A stretch of DNA of 64,000 nt from Chloroflexota bacterium. GTDB lineage: Bacteria > Chloroflexota > Ktedonobacteria > Ktedonobacterales > JADMIN01. The notes under the pieces were generated by a model. It searched no databases. It saw only the letters and a program-made list of their open reading frames with translations, and had not been told where the DNA came from. The first letter of the stretch is position 1. Each line of letters opens with the position of its first letter. Shown in pieces: positions 44,979 to 53,610 of the stretch. The DNA is taken from NCBI GenBank assembly GCA_021323855.1, contig JAJPKE010000025.1:22432-86431 (forward strand). Reading direction: 5' to 3'. Made by a program: the position numbers and the translations under genes.

Positions 44979-46568
44979 TTACACGCCGAGGTGATAAGCG
45001 ACCACCTCCGGCTGCTGCGCCGTCGTCAATGGGAGGTCTGCCCCTGCGAGCAGCGTATTCCCCACGATGGCCAGCGGCGCATTGGAGTCAGTCGGGAGTT
45101 GCGCTGTCCAGGCGATTGACCCATTCTGGCGCGCGAGCGCAACGATTTCGCCGGTGAGCGTGACCGTGAACACCAGGTCATTCGAGACTGTTGCCCCACC
45201 CAGCGGTATCTGTAGAAGTGCCGTGGTCCACAGCGGCTTCCCCGTGGCCACGTCAAGGGCGACCACATCACCGCTGGCCTGCGTAAAATCGGGCGTGCCG
45301 GTGGGGGCCGTCGCTGAGGTATAGGTGGTCGGCACATTAACGACCGGCACGTATACCACGCCATCTGCTGCCGCCATGTTGGTCTCCACTCCGCCGACTT
45401 CCCCAGGGTACACCGTGTACGGCGTCGTCAATTGGAGCGTGCCATCCAGGGCCTGTTGATCGTCGTTGTCGTGCCCGTTATGGATGCCGACGGCAGTTTT
45501 CCATAGCAGTTGGCCAGTTGCGGCGTCAAAGGCAAACACGAACCCACCTTTGCCTGCGGCAAGCACCACTGGGCGCCCGCCTGCGGTGGTGGTATAGATA
45601 GGCGAGATTTGCAAGTCCCAGTCATGGAAGTCGTCGGGGAAGGCCTGATAATACCACTCCAGCTTCCCGGTAGCCTGGTTCAACTTGATGATGCTATCGG
45701 TATACAGCTCGCGGCTTGGGGTCGCCTGCGCCTTCTGTAGCGAGAGATAGGGGTTGCCGGTCCCTGCATAGATGGAGTTGTCTGGGCCGATCAGTATGGC
45801 ATCCCAGGCGCCACCAGCAGTCGCCGCAAGCCGCTGGCCCACCCGGTCCACGACCGTCTGGAAGCTCCAGCGTGTGGCGCCGGTGTTGGCGTCCAGGGCA
45901 TAGATGACGCCACCCCCGACCGTGAGCGCAGATGCGACGAAGACCTTGCCATTAGCCACCTGCGGAGCGATGTCGAAGTTGACCTTGCCCGCAGAGAATT
46001 GCGTGTCGTACCACACTTGCTGGCCGGTCTGCGCGTCGAGGGCGAACACGCCGTTTTCGGTGACGCCGTAGATGCGGCCATTGGCGATGGTCACGCCGTT
46101 GGGGCCGTAATCCGGGGAATTATACTGATGCGTCCAGAGTACCTGGCCAGTTGCCCAGCGCACCGCCATAACGTTCGAGGCCCCGTCCTGCACGTAGGCG
46201 ATGCCATTGGCGATCACGGGATTGGCGAAGTCCGCGCCAGTGATGCCCTTACCACGCAACCGGAGCGTCCAGGCAACCGTTAGCTTCGTCACGTTCGTTG
46301 AAGCAATGGTTGAGTGCGCGACTCGCGTGTTGTACAGGTCCCCATTCGGGGCGGGCCACTCCGTCGCGTAGCAGATATCTTCCGCTGGGGCGCCGGGCGG
46401 TACAGACGCGGCAGCGGGAGCGGACGATGTGTTACAAGGCGGACGCCACGGGGTGACTTTCACAGCCGAAGACGTGCCGCCGCATGCTGCAAGCAGAGAA
46501 AGCAGGGAGGCGAGCGCCAGAGCGACGACCGCGCCTCTATATGTGCTGTGTCGCGTCAGAATGCGCAT
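44979..46568 (-). CDS. PQQ-type beta-propeller lipoprotein
   Basis: A 529-residue exported protein. The signal peptide ends in the lipobox SLLAACGG, and an Ala/Pro/Ser linker follows. The body is an eight-bladed propeller of the quinoprotein alcohol dehydrogenase type: WPAPNGDLYNTRVAHSTI, repeated ALDAxTGxxxW units, and FHDWDLQISPIY, close to the HDWD segment of PQQ dehydrogenases. The adjacent Cys-Cys disulfide of methanol dehydrogenases is missing, so PQQ-dependent catalysis is uncertain. The ATG at 46568 has GGAAGGAG upstream; the longer track start at 46685 is unsupported. Confidence 0.87.
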   Translation of the reverse strand: MRILTRHSTYRGAVVALALASLLSLLAACGGTSSAVKVTPWRPPCNTSSAPAAASVPPGAPAEDICYATEWPAPNGDLYNTRVAHSTIASTNVTKLTVAWTLRLRGKGITGADFANPVIANGIAYVQDGASNVMAVRWATGQVLWTHQYNSPDYGPNGVTIANGRIYGVTENGVFALDAQTGQQVWYDTQFSAGKVNFDIAPQVANGKVFVASALTVGGGVIYALDANTGATRWSFQTVVDRVGQRLAATAGGAWDAILIGPDNSIYAGTGNPYLSLQKAQATPSRELYTDSIIKLNQATGKLEWYYQAFPDDFHDWDLQISPIYTTTAGGRPVVLAAGKGGFVFAFDAATGQLLWKTAVGIHNGHDNDDQQALDGTLQLTTPYTVYPGEVGGVETNMAAADGVVYVPVVNVPTTYTSATAPTGTPDFTQASGDVVALDVATGKPLWTTALLQIPLGGATVSNDLVFTVTLTGEIVALARQNGSIAWTAQLPTDSNAPLAIVGNTLLAGADLPLTTAQQPEVVAYHLGV

Positions 46569-46842
46569 CTTCAACTCCTTCCTTTCTCCACGGGTCGCTG
46601 GGAAGGTCTTTCCCAGCGGCGTGGTATCTGTCCAGGCGGATATCACAATCCAGCACAACCCAGGAGATTGTTCCGCCGCCCACACTCCACCGTAGCACGC
46701 CGAAATCTCCGCTGCACTAATTCATGGCCGGCTGGCGCAAAAGAGAGGGCAAGAGGAGCAAAACACGCTGTGGTTGGAGCGGCTACGATACAATAGCGAT
46801 AGTGAAATCAAGAGGGGAACTACCCACAGAAAGGTGGTTGAC

Positions 46843-47241
46843 ATGGAGGACGAATCTGCCGCGCGGCAAATAGACGCCATCATTCGTATGCACAACGACG
46901 ACTGGCGAGGCGCCACCTTATCTCACCTGCGCACAGTGATTAAACAAGCTGATCCTGCTGTGATCGAGGAGGTCAAGTGGAAAAAGCCCTCGCGACCAGA
47001 GGGCGTTCCTGTGTGGTCTCACGAGGGAAATATCTGCATCGCTGATTTGCTCAAGAATGCCGTGCGGTTGACCTTCCCCAAAGGCGCGCAGATGACGGAT
47101 CCGCATAAACTCTTCAACACGCGCCTGGATAGCAAGGCCGTGCGTGCGATAGATTTCCGTGAAGGTGAAATCATCAACGAGGCTGCGTTACAAGCGCTCA
47201 TTCTGGAAGCTGTGGAACTGAACACGTCAAAAGCCCGCTAG
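46843..47241 (+). CDS. DUF1801 domain protein
   Basis: A 132-residue soluble protein of the DUF1801/YdhG-like family (YdeI-related fold). Typical parts are DWRGATLSHLRTVIKQADPAVIEEVKWKKPSRPEGVPVWSHEGNICIADLLKNAVRLTFPKGA and LDSKAVRAIDFREGE. The ATG at 46843 has AAAGGTGG upstream; 23 earlier track codons are unsupported. It converges on a small YdeI-type gene. The biochemical role is unknown. Confidence 0.9.
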   Translation: MEDESAARQIDAIIRMHNDDWRGATLSHLRTVIKQADPAVIEEVKWKKPSRPEGVPVWSHEGNICIADLLKNAVRLTFPKGAQMTDPHKLFNTRLDSKAVRAIDFREGEIINEAALQALILEAVELNTSKAR

Positions 47242-47265
47242 CCCTCATGATATGCGAGCCAGCAG

Positions 47266-47586
47266 TTATGATGACTTTTTAGCGCGTTTGCTGAGGACAT
47301 ATTGGACCGATGGGCTTACTGCCTTGTCTGTGCGGTGAATACAGCCATACCAGCAGCAGGGGCGGCGCATGCCCTCTTTGAGTTCCGTGCGCACTCGTTC
47401 AACGTGCTGCCGTCTGGTTTCTGGCTTTTTTACGTAGGTTGCCCAGCAGATCCACTCGTTGCGCGCAAGCGGTGTCAGCGCCTCCCATATCGCCAGCGCC
47501 TCCGCGTCGGCAGCAAGAGTCTCGCGCAGGTCGTCTGGTAATTCGTGGACAACACCGCCAGAGATGTCATTTTTGTTCGTCGTCAT
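47266..47586 (-). CDS. YdeI/OmpD-associated family protein
   Basis: A 106-residue protein matching the C-terminal YdeI/OmpD-associated domain (PF13376): VHELPDDLRETLAADAEALAIWEALTPLARNEWICWATYVKKPETRRQHVERVRTELKEGMRRPCCW. This domain is sometimes tied to bacteriocin or peptide protection, without a proven mechanism. AGGAT precedes the ATG. It converges on the related DUF1801 gene, which often co-occurs with this family. Confidence 0.9.
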   Translation of the reverse strand: MTTNKNDISGGVVHELPDDLRETLAADAEALAIWEALTPLARNEWICWATYVKKPETRRQHVERVRTELKEGMRRPCCWYGCIHRTDKAVSPSVQYVLSKRAKKSS

Positions 47587-47689
47587 AGAGCTATCCTACG
47601 ACGAAATATTCCTCTCGCGCAAGAGATAGGCTCACTGGCGCAGTGAGCCTATCTGGGATGACAGGAAAGTTGCTTGAGTTAACCGCCAG

Positions 47690-48097
47690 CTAACCCAGGC
47701 GCGTCAGAAGAATGACCGGGATGTTGCGGGTGGTTTTCCGTTGATATTCAGCGAACCCTGGCATCAGCGCGGCATGCTGCGCATAGAGCCGGTCGCGTTC
47801 CGCGCCCTCGACCTGCGTGGCACGTGCCTGGAAGGTCTCCGTGCCCAGTTCCACCGTCACGATGGGATGCGCCACGAGATTGTAGTACCAATCAGGATTG
47901 GTGGGCGCGCCACCCTTCGAGGCGATAATGACCAGGTGATCGCCATCCCGCGAATAGGCCACCGGAACTGTGCGTTGCTGACCGCTCTTGGCTCCCGTGG
48001 TGGTCAGCAGCAACAGCGGGCCGGGAAAGTTGACGCGCCCGCCGGTGGCGCGATACTGCTCGATCATCTGCTGGTTGTAGTTGTGTGGGCTGCTCAT
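47690..48097 (-). CDS. deazaflavin (F420)-type nitroreductase family protein, second copy
   Basis: A 135-residue paralogue of the 11615-12049 product, sharing LLLLTTTGAK(S/T)GQ(Q/R)RT, RDGD-L-(V/L)-IAS, GAP--P-WYYNL-AHP and VTVE-G. The start ATG has CAGGAGC upstream. The two copies lie 36 kb apart and differ mostly in the C-terminal third, so they probably handle different substrates. Confidence 0.93.
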   Translation of the reverse strand: MSSPHNYNQQMIEQYRATGGRVNFPGPLLLLTTTGAKSGQQRTVPVAYSRDGDHLVIIASKGGAPTNPDWYYNLVAHPIVTVELGTETFQARATQVEGAERDRLYAQHAALMPGFAEYQRKTTRNIPVILLTRLG

Positions 48098-48201
48098 GAT
48101 TGCTCCTGAATAAGATTGACTTGGGTCATGCTCAATTGTACGAGCAGCGCACCGGCAATGACCCTAGCCAATCGGACAGGATGTCTTCTGATGCAGTATC
48201 C

Positions 48202-48561
48202 CTAGCTCGATGTCTGGTAACGGCGAATGCGGGGCCTGTTGCTGGAGAAGCCGGAGCCGTGGAGGCCGATGTCGAAGAGCAGTCCCAGCACGATCCAGAG
48301 CCAGGCGGCGCCTGAGACCGTGCCGTTGCCCAGCGCATAGACCACCACATACGAAAGCGTAGTGAGCGGCAAGAAGAGCAGGCCCAGCAGCGGCAGAATC
48401 CACCCATCGTGGAAGCCATTCTTGACCAGTGGCGTTTCCAGCCAGACGATCAGCAGCCCAATGCGGGCGAGCAATGCGAGCAGGCATCCCATGCAAACGC
48501 TCTCTTTCAGCGGCATAACGCGCTCAAACGATCTCAACAACAGTTCGATGCGATATGTCAA
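48202..48561 (-). CDS. small membrane protein of unknown function
   Basis: A 119-residue protein with three hydrophobic segments: CLLALLARIGLLIVWL, ILPLLGLLFLPLTTLSYVVVYAL and AAWLWIVLGLLFDIGLHG. The Asp in the third helix and the preceding GFHDGW may be functional. The start could also be the ATG at 48516 (MPLKESV); neither has a clear ribosome-binding site. The position just downstream of a 23-nt repeat and tRNA-Lys is noted. No family assigned. Confidence 0.65.
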   Translation of the reverse strand: MTYRIELLLRSFERVMPLKESVCMGCLLALLARIGLLIVWLETPLVKNGFHDGWILPLLGLLFLPLTTLSYVVVYALGNGTVSGAAWLWIVLGLLFDIGLHGSGFSSNRPRIRRYQTSS

Positions 48562-48623
48562 TCATGCCAGATTGCAGCAGCCACAGCAACCCAGAAGATG
48601 AGGAATAGGAAGCTACTTTGGGA

Positions 48624-48646
48624 TGGCTGTCAATTTGGCTGTCAAA
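48624..48646 (-). repeat. 23-nt element downstream of tRNA-Lys
   Basis: On the minus strand this reads TTTGACAGCCAAATTGACAGCCA, identical to 51993-52015 on the plus strand. It starts 67 nt past the tRNA-Lys CCA end. It contains a partial 12-mer tandem (TTGACAGCCAAA). Arm-type or attachment-site remnants of an integrase are one explanation. Confidence 0.8.
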
Positions 48647-48665
48647 CGTTCCCCATAACGAGAAG

Positions 48666-48698
48666 GCGGCTTAGGAGTCGTTCTCCCAAGCCGCTTCA
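48666..48698. terminator. hairpin between tRNA-Lys and the 23-nt element
   Basis: GCGGCTTAGGAG pairs with CTCCCAAGCCGC with one mismatch around TCGTT. It lies 15 nt beyond the tRNA-Lys end. T-rich sequence follows only on the plus strand, so its role as tRNA terminator is uncertain. Confidence 0.45.
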
Positions 48699-48712
48699 AT
48701 TCTGGTTTTCTC

Positions 48713-48788
<76 letters not shown>

Positions 48789-48867
48789 ATACGTCCGGCT
48801 TGCGCCGGTGGAGTACCACACCGAAAATTGGTGTGTCTCCTGTTGCAAATGGTGAATCACCTGCTCT

Positions 48868-48896
48868 AGTGTACCACAGCCCTCCGCATCATGCAA
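48868..48896 (-). promoter_or_regulatory. promoter of tRNA-Lys
   Basis: On the minus strand TTGCAT and TACACT are separated by 17 bp, about 80 nt before the mature tRNA start. Confidence 0.6.
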
Positions 48897-49063
48897 GGGG
48901 TGGTGGACATATCTGGAGCCTCTGCCCCAAACGGTGGCTCTCCTGTAGCTGTCAGCATGATGAGCAGGAGGAACGAAGGCAGCCATGAGCAAATCCCTCG
49001 GCTCACCTGCTTGCTCCTCCGACTCCCGGAGACGGCGTATTGCCCGGTGCTGCTCAGTGATTG

Positions 49064-49381
49064 TTATCGCCTGCCTGGCATGACGCCTGTTTGCGAGGGG
49101 ATGGCGCCCGCCGGTTCCTCCAACTGCTCGCGCATCGCCCGGTAGGTGGCAGCGTCAATCTCACCACGAGCATAACGGGTCTTCAGAATACCGAGCGGTG
49201 ACGGCAGGCTGGACATTTGGCCTGGCGATTGTGATCGTTCTGATCGGGGTGTTGATGAGTTATGACTCAGCCAGCGAATCAAGGCCCAGAGCGCGACCAC
49301 CGCCAGGCCCAGCCATACCAACGACATGATGAGGCCCCAGACGGCCATGCCGCCATTGTCAGAGTAGTATCCCCACATCAT
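49064..49381 (-). CDS. small membrane protein with SHOCT domain
   Basis: A 105-residue protein with one N-terminal membrane helix (AVWGLIMSLVWLGLAVVALWALIRWL) and a C-terminal SHOCT motif, PLGILKTRYARGEIDAATYRAMREQLE. SHOCT is a short oligomerisation module found at the ends of many membrane proteins. The ATG at 49381 has GAGG about ten bases upstream; the track GTG three codons earlier is too close to it. The function is unknown. Confidence 0.87.
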   Translation of the reverse strand: MMWGYYSDNGGMAVWGLIMSLVWLGLAVVALWALIRWLSHNSSTPRSERSQSPGQMSSLPSPLGILKTRYARGEIDAATYRAMREQLEEPAGAIPSQTGVMPGRR

Positions 49382-50358
49382 GATGAACACGCCTCACTTC
49401 CATATCTGCCACAGAAGCAGAACAAGGGCCGAACAAGACCTTACGGCTCTTTTAGAAGACCAATAGCGCCAGTATCACCGCAGCGCCTCACGTCGCAGTC
49501 ACAGTCTCCATGTTCCCTGTCTCACTCCCATCTCATTTCCAGCTCATTCCCATCTCAATCTCCTCGCATCCCGCTGCTCAGCATGGCTATTATGTTCAAC
49601 CCGCGCTGGGTGTATCACCGGAAGCGTGGCAAAGGCACAGAGTGGCAACTCCCAAGACGTGGGCAGGCACGAGAAGAGACATGCGTCGTTGCGAGCTTCC
49701 TGTGAAACCTCCTGTGAAACCTCCTGTGTGCCGATTGTGACCAACGCCAGGAGGAGTGTGAGCGGTCTGAGAGTGCAGTGGAGTATTGTTGTCTGTGCCT
49801 GGAAACAGACCCATTCTCTGCGGGCGCATTCAGGACCATTGCCAGACCCACCGGGCGTTTTGTTGGAGGCAAGGAGGAGCGGTAGCCCGCCTGCGGAGGG
49901 ACTCAGTGTAACCTGCAAGGAGGCAGAAGGGCGCGGAAATGAGAGTGCATGTCTCTCGATCACCCGGTTGCTCATGGGTCTACCCCCATCTTGGCAGTCT
50001 CTGTACATTTTCCATCTCTGCCCAGGTGCGCATGGAAACAGCGCATCCTGTTCCCTCAACTACCTCACTTCTGCCCGGTTTTCACATGGCGTATTCCATT
50101 GAGTCGGACTTGTGAGAACTGTGCCGCCCATTGAGACGATAGCGTGACTTCGCTGTGGCTTGCTGAGGGCAATAACGGGCAGAGAGTGAGGAAACTATAC
50201 AGGAGCCGTGCGGGCACATGTCCGCTGAGACGGCGCTTCGGGGTGCACTCCTACCCCCACGGAGTGGTGTATTCCAGGAGTGGAGAGGCGCTGGGCAGTG
50301 GTGGTTTCCCAGCAGTATGTTCGACTCATTCTGAACAATTTAGGGAGGAGGTCGTTCC
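49382..50358. other. 975-bp region without a supported gene
   Basis: No ORF here has both a start signal and a recognisable protein. The longest track ORFs (49544-50059 minus, 49626-50102 plus) overlap each other and look random. Noted: a tandem CCTCCTGTGAAA repeat at about 49699-49735, a CACTCC/GGAGTG hairpin at 50246-50266, and several AGGAGG-like strings. It may hold a long 5' leader or decayed DNA. Confidence 0.5.
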
Positions 50359-51504
50359 ATGACAGCATTGACGGGATTGACGAGATTGACGACCTGGCGA
50401 CGCAGGAGTAGTTGGTTGGCGATGCTCCTGGCTGCCTTCGTGTTCATTGGTGGCAGCTTCATCGCGAGCGGTGGGGCGCAGGCAGCGCCGGTTACCGCAA
50501 GCGTGGAAGCTGGCGCCAATGCAACTATGGTGGCTACCGCACCGACATACGGAGTACCACACGAGATAAGCAAGGTCATCTTGCCAGCGACCAGTGCTGA
50601 CGGCCCGGCGCTCTGGACCCAACGTGGTCCTAGCTATCCGGTTGGTCCGTTGGCGGTGCTGGCCTGGACCAAGACCACCGGCCAGCTTGCCTATGAGGCC
50701 ACCAACGACGGCGTGACCTTCTTTGGCCAGACGACGCTGGCGGAAACGTCGTTTGTCCGGCCTGCGGTGGTGCGCGGGACAGGGGAAGGCGCGGTGGTAG
50801 CGCCGATTGCTCTGGCGTGGACCGGCACCGATGCCGGGCATCACCTCAATGTGCGCTATGCGGTGCCCGGCGCTTCGCCACTGAAGCTGACGCTCTGGCA
50901 AGACAACAGCTTTACTTCCCCGGCGCTCGAATGGTTCAACAGCACGACACTGTTGCTAGCCTGGGCGGGAACCGATGCTGGCCATGCGCTGAACGTGCTG
51001 CCGGTGAGCATCACGGACCACGGCCTGGTGCCTGGGACGAAGACGACCCTCTGGACCTTCCATAGCGCCGGGCAACCAGCGTTGATAACTGATTATTCGG
51101 TCACCCCGACGCCGGGCCGGTTCTTCCTGGGCTGGAGTGATATGACGAGTCACCGTCTAGCCTGGGCGGTGTCGCCCGATGGCAAGACGTGGACCCCGCA
51201 GTCGCCGTTCAATGAATGGAGTGGCGCAGGACCCAGCATGATGGGACTCAACGAGCAACTGGCGCACATGCCGCCCTACTGGCTGGGCTGGACGGGCCTG
51301 GATGCGGCGCATCACGTCAACGTGCAGTACGCGCTCACGCTCGGCCAGTGGCCGACCACGAGCGTGAAAGCCACGTTGCCAGAAACGGCAGTGGGTGGAA
51401 CGGTCGTCGGTTTCTTCCTTTCAATGCACGACAACCAGATGCTGGTTGCCTGGACCGGCACTGATGCGGCGCACCATCTCAACGTGGCGTGGATTGGTGT
51501 GTGA
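50359..51504 (+). CDS. secreted protein with WTGTDAxHxxNV repeats
   Basis: A 381-residue exported protein. The signal peptide has RRRSSW, core LAMLLAAFVFIGGSFIA and a probable cut at AQAAP. The mature part repeats a unit of about 45-60 residues centred on LAWTGTDAGHHLNVRYA, LAWAGTDAGHALNVLPV, LGWTGLDAAHHVNVQYA and VAWTGTDAAHHLNVAWI, with a related LGWSDMTSHRLAWAVS. Such W-x-G-x-D-x-x-H repeats suggest a beta-propeller like sialidase/BNR folds, without visible catalytic residues. AGGGAGGAGG lies upstream of the ATG. It may bind extracellular carbohydrate or protein. Confidence 0.8.
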   Translation: MTALTGLTRLTTWRRRSSWLAMLLAAFVFIGGSFIASGGAQAAPVTASVEAGANATMVATAPTYGVPHEISKVILPATSADGPALWTQRGPSYPVGPLAVLAWTKTTGQLAYEATNDGVTFFGQTTLAETSFVRPAVVRGTGEGAVVAPIALAWTGTDAGHHLNVRYAVPGASPLKLTLWQDNSFTSPALEWFNSTTLLLAWAGTDAGHALNVLPVSITDHGLVPGTKTTLWTFHSAGQPALITDYSVTPTPGRFFLGWSDMTSHRLAWAVSPDGKTWTPQSPFNEWSGAGPSMMGLNEQLAHMPPYWLGWTGLDAAHHVNVQYALTLGQWPTTSVKATLPETAVGGTVVGFFLSMHDNQMLVAWTGTDAAHHLNVAWIGV

Positions 51505-51762
51505 GGTTGGCGGTATGTGCGGATGGCGGTAAGTATGGTGGTATGTGCGGATGAAAGGGGTGGTGTGCGCGAATACTGGCCAGGATGAGGACGCAACACG
51601 TTATGTCGCTCTTCCCCACTACGCCAATCTTCGAGCGATGCCCAATGTGACGCGGCTGTGATGGTGACTGCTATACCGATGGTGCGTTGCCGCTGTGACC
51701 ATGGCAAATACAGCGGCAACGATACCGCAAAGCAACCGTCAGGGCCACTCATTGGCGTGACC
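51505..51762. other. intergenic region with hairpin and direct repeat
   Basis: GGTATGTGCGGATG is repeated at 51512 and 51540. CGTTGCCGCTGT (51685-51696) and ACAGCGGCAACG (51710-51721) form a perfect 12-bp hairpin that may terminate the upstream gene, although no T run follows. Confidence 0.5.
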
Positions 51763-51792
51763 TTGACGTTTCCTCTATAGATGGGATACACT
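51763..51792 (+). promoter_or_regulatory. promoter of tRNA-Thr
   Basis: TTGACG and TACACT separated by 18 bp, about 60 nt before the tRNA start. The -10 is identical to that of the tRNA-Lys promoter. Confidence 0.6.
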
Positions 51793-51852
51793 GGTGGCGC
51801 GCAGAGCATTGACCATCTTCGGTCGCGCATAATATGCCCATTTGCTTCACAC

Positions 51853-51924
51853 GCCGGCGTAGCTCAGGGGCAGAGCAGCTGTTTCGTAAACAGCAGGTCG
51901 AGGGTTCGAATCCCCCCGCCGGCT
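51853..51924 (+). tRNA. tRNA-Thr (anticodon CGT)
   Basis: 72 nt without an encoded CCA (TCCTCA follows). Acceptor GCCGGCG/CGCCGGC, D arm TAGCTCAGGGGCAGAGC, anticodon stem-loop GCTGT-TTCGTAA-ACAGC with anticodon CGT, T arm GAGGGTTCGAATCCCCC. Confidence 0.95.
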
Positions 51925-51958
51925 CCTCACAAAGCCTGATTTCATAGGCAATTATAGA

Positions 51959-51995
51959 GGCTGTCCTCATTCATAGGATGGCCTTTTCTCTTTTT
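51959..51995 (+). terminator. terminator of tRNA-Thr
   Basis: GGCTGTCCT and AGGATGGCC pair over nine positions including two G-U wobbles, followed by TTTTCTCTTTTT. Confidence 0.8.
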
Positions 51996-52015
51996 GACAG
52001 CCAAATTGACAGCCA
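51993..52015 (+). repeat. 23-nt element downstream of tRNA-Thr
   Basis: TTTGACAGCCAAATTGACAGCCA, identical to the minus-strand element at 48624-48646. It begins 69 nt past the tRNA-Thr end. Here the 12-mer TTGACAGCCAAA is a perfect tandem (51994-52005 and 52006-52017). Confidence 0.8.
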
Positions 52016-52204
52016 AAGCTGCTGAACTGGGATATGTGTCTGACGACGCTGACGCTCCTCGCCAGAGGTTGAAGGACATCTGCTTGTTCTAATGAGGAGG
52101 TGGAAGGAAACAAACGAAAGTAATAAGAATACTGCTGTGTTTAAGCCACCGCTTGGGTTGATGCTCGCATGCCGCATGGGATATATCCAAAGGAGGTATC
52201 CAAG

Positions 52205-52996
52205 ATGCGTTCTGGAACGTGGAGTCACTATTCTGGAGGCGGCGCTATCATCTTGGCCGTCGTGCTGTTTCTCGTCACGGGCGCTTTGCTCTATGTGGGC
52301 AGGCGATTACCTCATCCCATTCCAGTCAAACGACCAGGGAGGGCGCTTGGTATCGCACTCGTCGCCCTCCTGGCGTTGTCTATTTTCACGTTCTTGGTGG
52401 CAGCAGATATCTATGCGCAGGCGCTCATTCAACAGCGGGGACATCTCATCCTCCCAGGCAATCCCATCACCCCTGTGACATTTATCTCAGCAGTGGTTGC
52501 TTTTTTCTTCATCCTCTATCTTGCACAACGAGGCGGATTCAGGGTCGCTGTTGGCAGCGCCATTGTAGGCACTATAGCAGCGCCGATGATCTTCGAACTC
52601 CCTTTCGACCTCATCGTGATGTGGCATACCTATCCTCCCACTCCCCAGGTACAATTTACCTTGCTCTACTTTTTACCACTCTTTCTCATCGAGGTCTCTA
52701 GCTTCACCTTGCTCTCGTTATCACCGATCATGAAGATGTCGCGGTATACGTGTATGCTGTTGGCAAGTATGTTTTTGGTCTTCGCCGTATGGGCGCTGTT
52801 TGGCTTTGCGTACCCATCTGCTCCGCTCCCGATTGCGCTGAATGCGATCTCAAAAGTCCTGGCATTTGCGACCGCTGTTTCGCTTTTCTTTTCAGACTTT
52901 GCAGACAGGAAGATCGCCCGCACTGCTCCTCCTCAAGTTGCCCCGACCGTTGAAAGGACACCAACTCAGGCTCCATATTCATCAGGGTTAACCTGA
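52205..52996 (+). CDS. membrane protein of unknown function
   Basis: A 263-residue polytopic protein with seven predicted helices, including IILAVVLFLVTGALLYVG, LGIALVALLALSIFTFLVAA, FISAVVAFFFILYLAQ and CMLLASMFLVFAVWALFGFA. A polar C-terminal tail (KIARTAPPQVAPTVERTP) is likely cytoplasmic. The ATG at 52205 has a perfect AAAGGAGG ten bases upstream; the track start is twelve codons earlier. A hairpin at 53025-53066 follows the stop. No family recognised. Confidence 0.8.
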   Translation: MRSGTWSHYSGGGAIILAVVLFLVTGALLYVGRRLPHPIPVKRPGRALGIALVALLALSIFTFLVAADIYAQALIQQRGHLILPGNPITPVTFISAVVAFFFILYLAQRGGFRVAVGSAIVGTIAAPMIFELPFDLIVMWHTYPPTPQVQFTLLYFLPLFLIEVSSFTLLSLSPIMKMSRYTCMLLASMFLVFAVWALFGFAYPSAPLPIALNAISKVLAFATAVSLFFSDFADRKIARTAPPQVAPTVERTPTQAPYSSGLT

Positions 52997-53024
52997 TACC
53001 ACATGCTAGAAACAAAGCAGGAAT

Positions 53025-53066
53025 GGCGTACGGGAAGCACTCTCGTTAGGAAACTGCCCGTATGCC
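53025..53066 (+). terminator. hairpin after the membrane protein gene
   Basis: GGCGTACGGG pairs with CCCGTATGCC (one wobble) around a 22-nt loop, 28 nt after the stop. No T run. Confidence 0.4.
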
Positions 53067-53087
53067 ATCCGTCTTGGTCTGAGCTTA

Positions 53088-53598
53088 GAGCCTGTTAGGG
53101 ACTCGACGTTGAAAGGTGTAGGATGTGAGGATGTCAAGCATTCATCAAGACCCATCGCCGCCACGCCTACCCTACCCCTCGGATGTGAGCGACGAAGAAT
53201 GGGCGTTCGTCGCGCGCTATCTAGCCCTGCTGCCAGAGAACGCCAGCCAGCGCCGCTATGCGTTGCGCGAGGTGTTTAACGCCGTGCGCTATATGGTGCG
53301 CACGGGAGCGCACTGGCACATGATGCTCCGCGATCTGCCCCTGTGGCCCCTCGTGTATCAGCAGATGCGCCGCTGGTTGGCTGCCGGTTGTTTCGAGACC
53401 ATCGTGCATAATCTGCGCCTGGTCCTGCGCAAGCAGGCGGGTCGCGGTGGGCAACCAACGGCGACCATTCTGGATAGCCGCACGCTGCAATTCACAGCGG
53501 AGAGTGGCGCGCGGGCGGGCTATGACGGGGCCACGAGTCCCAAGCACTGCAAGGGATTCAAGGTCCATACCGCCATTGATACCGTCGGCTACCTGTTT
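53088..53598 (+). mobile_element. IS5-type insertion sequence remnant
   Basis: The left end is placed near GAGCCTGTTAGGGACT by analogy with IS5-like elements. The right half, including its terminal repeat, is missing; the element ends where the lactonase gene begins on the other strand. The left boundary is approximate. Confidence 0.5.
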
Positions 53599-53610
53599 TC
53601 AAGCGGGTAG
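53125..53610 (+). pseudogene. truncated IS5-family transposase
   Basis: The N-terminal 150 or so residues of an IS5-group (DUF4096-containing) DDE transposase: SDVSDEEWAFVARYLALLP, NAVRYMVRTGAHWHMMLRDLP and ILDSRTLQFTAESGARAGYDGATSPKHCKGFKVHTAIDTVGYL. The D of ILDS would be the first catalytic Asp; the second Asp region and the Glu are missing. The frame runs into TTTTCAAGCGGGTAG, which belongs to the neighbouring lactonase gene, so the last six codons are foreign. It cannot be active. Confidence 0.88.

Noticed and set aside
49544-50059. 171-residue minus-strand ORF in the gene-poor region
   Set aside because: No ribosome-binding site, no domain and irregular composition; it overlaps an equally doubtful + ORF.
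51312-51830. 172-residue minus-strand ORF
   Set aside because: It overlaps the 3' end of the secreted repeat gene antisense and extends into intergenic DNA without start signals.
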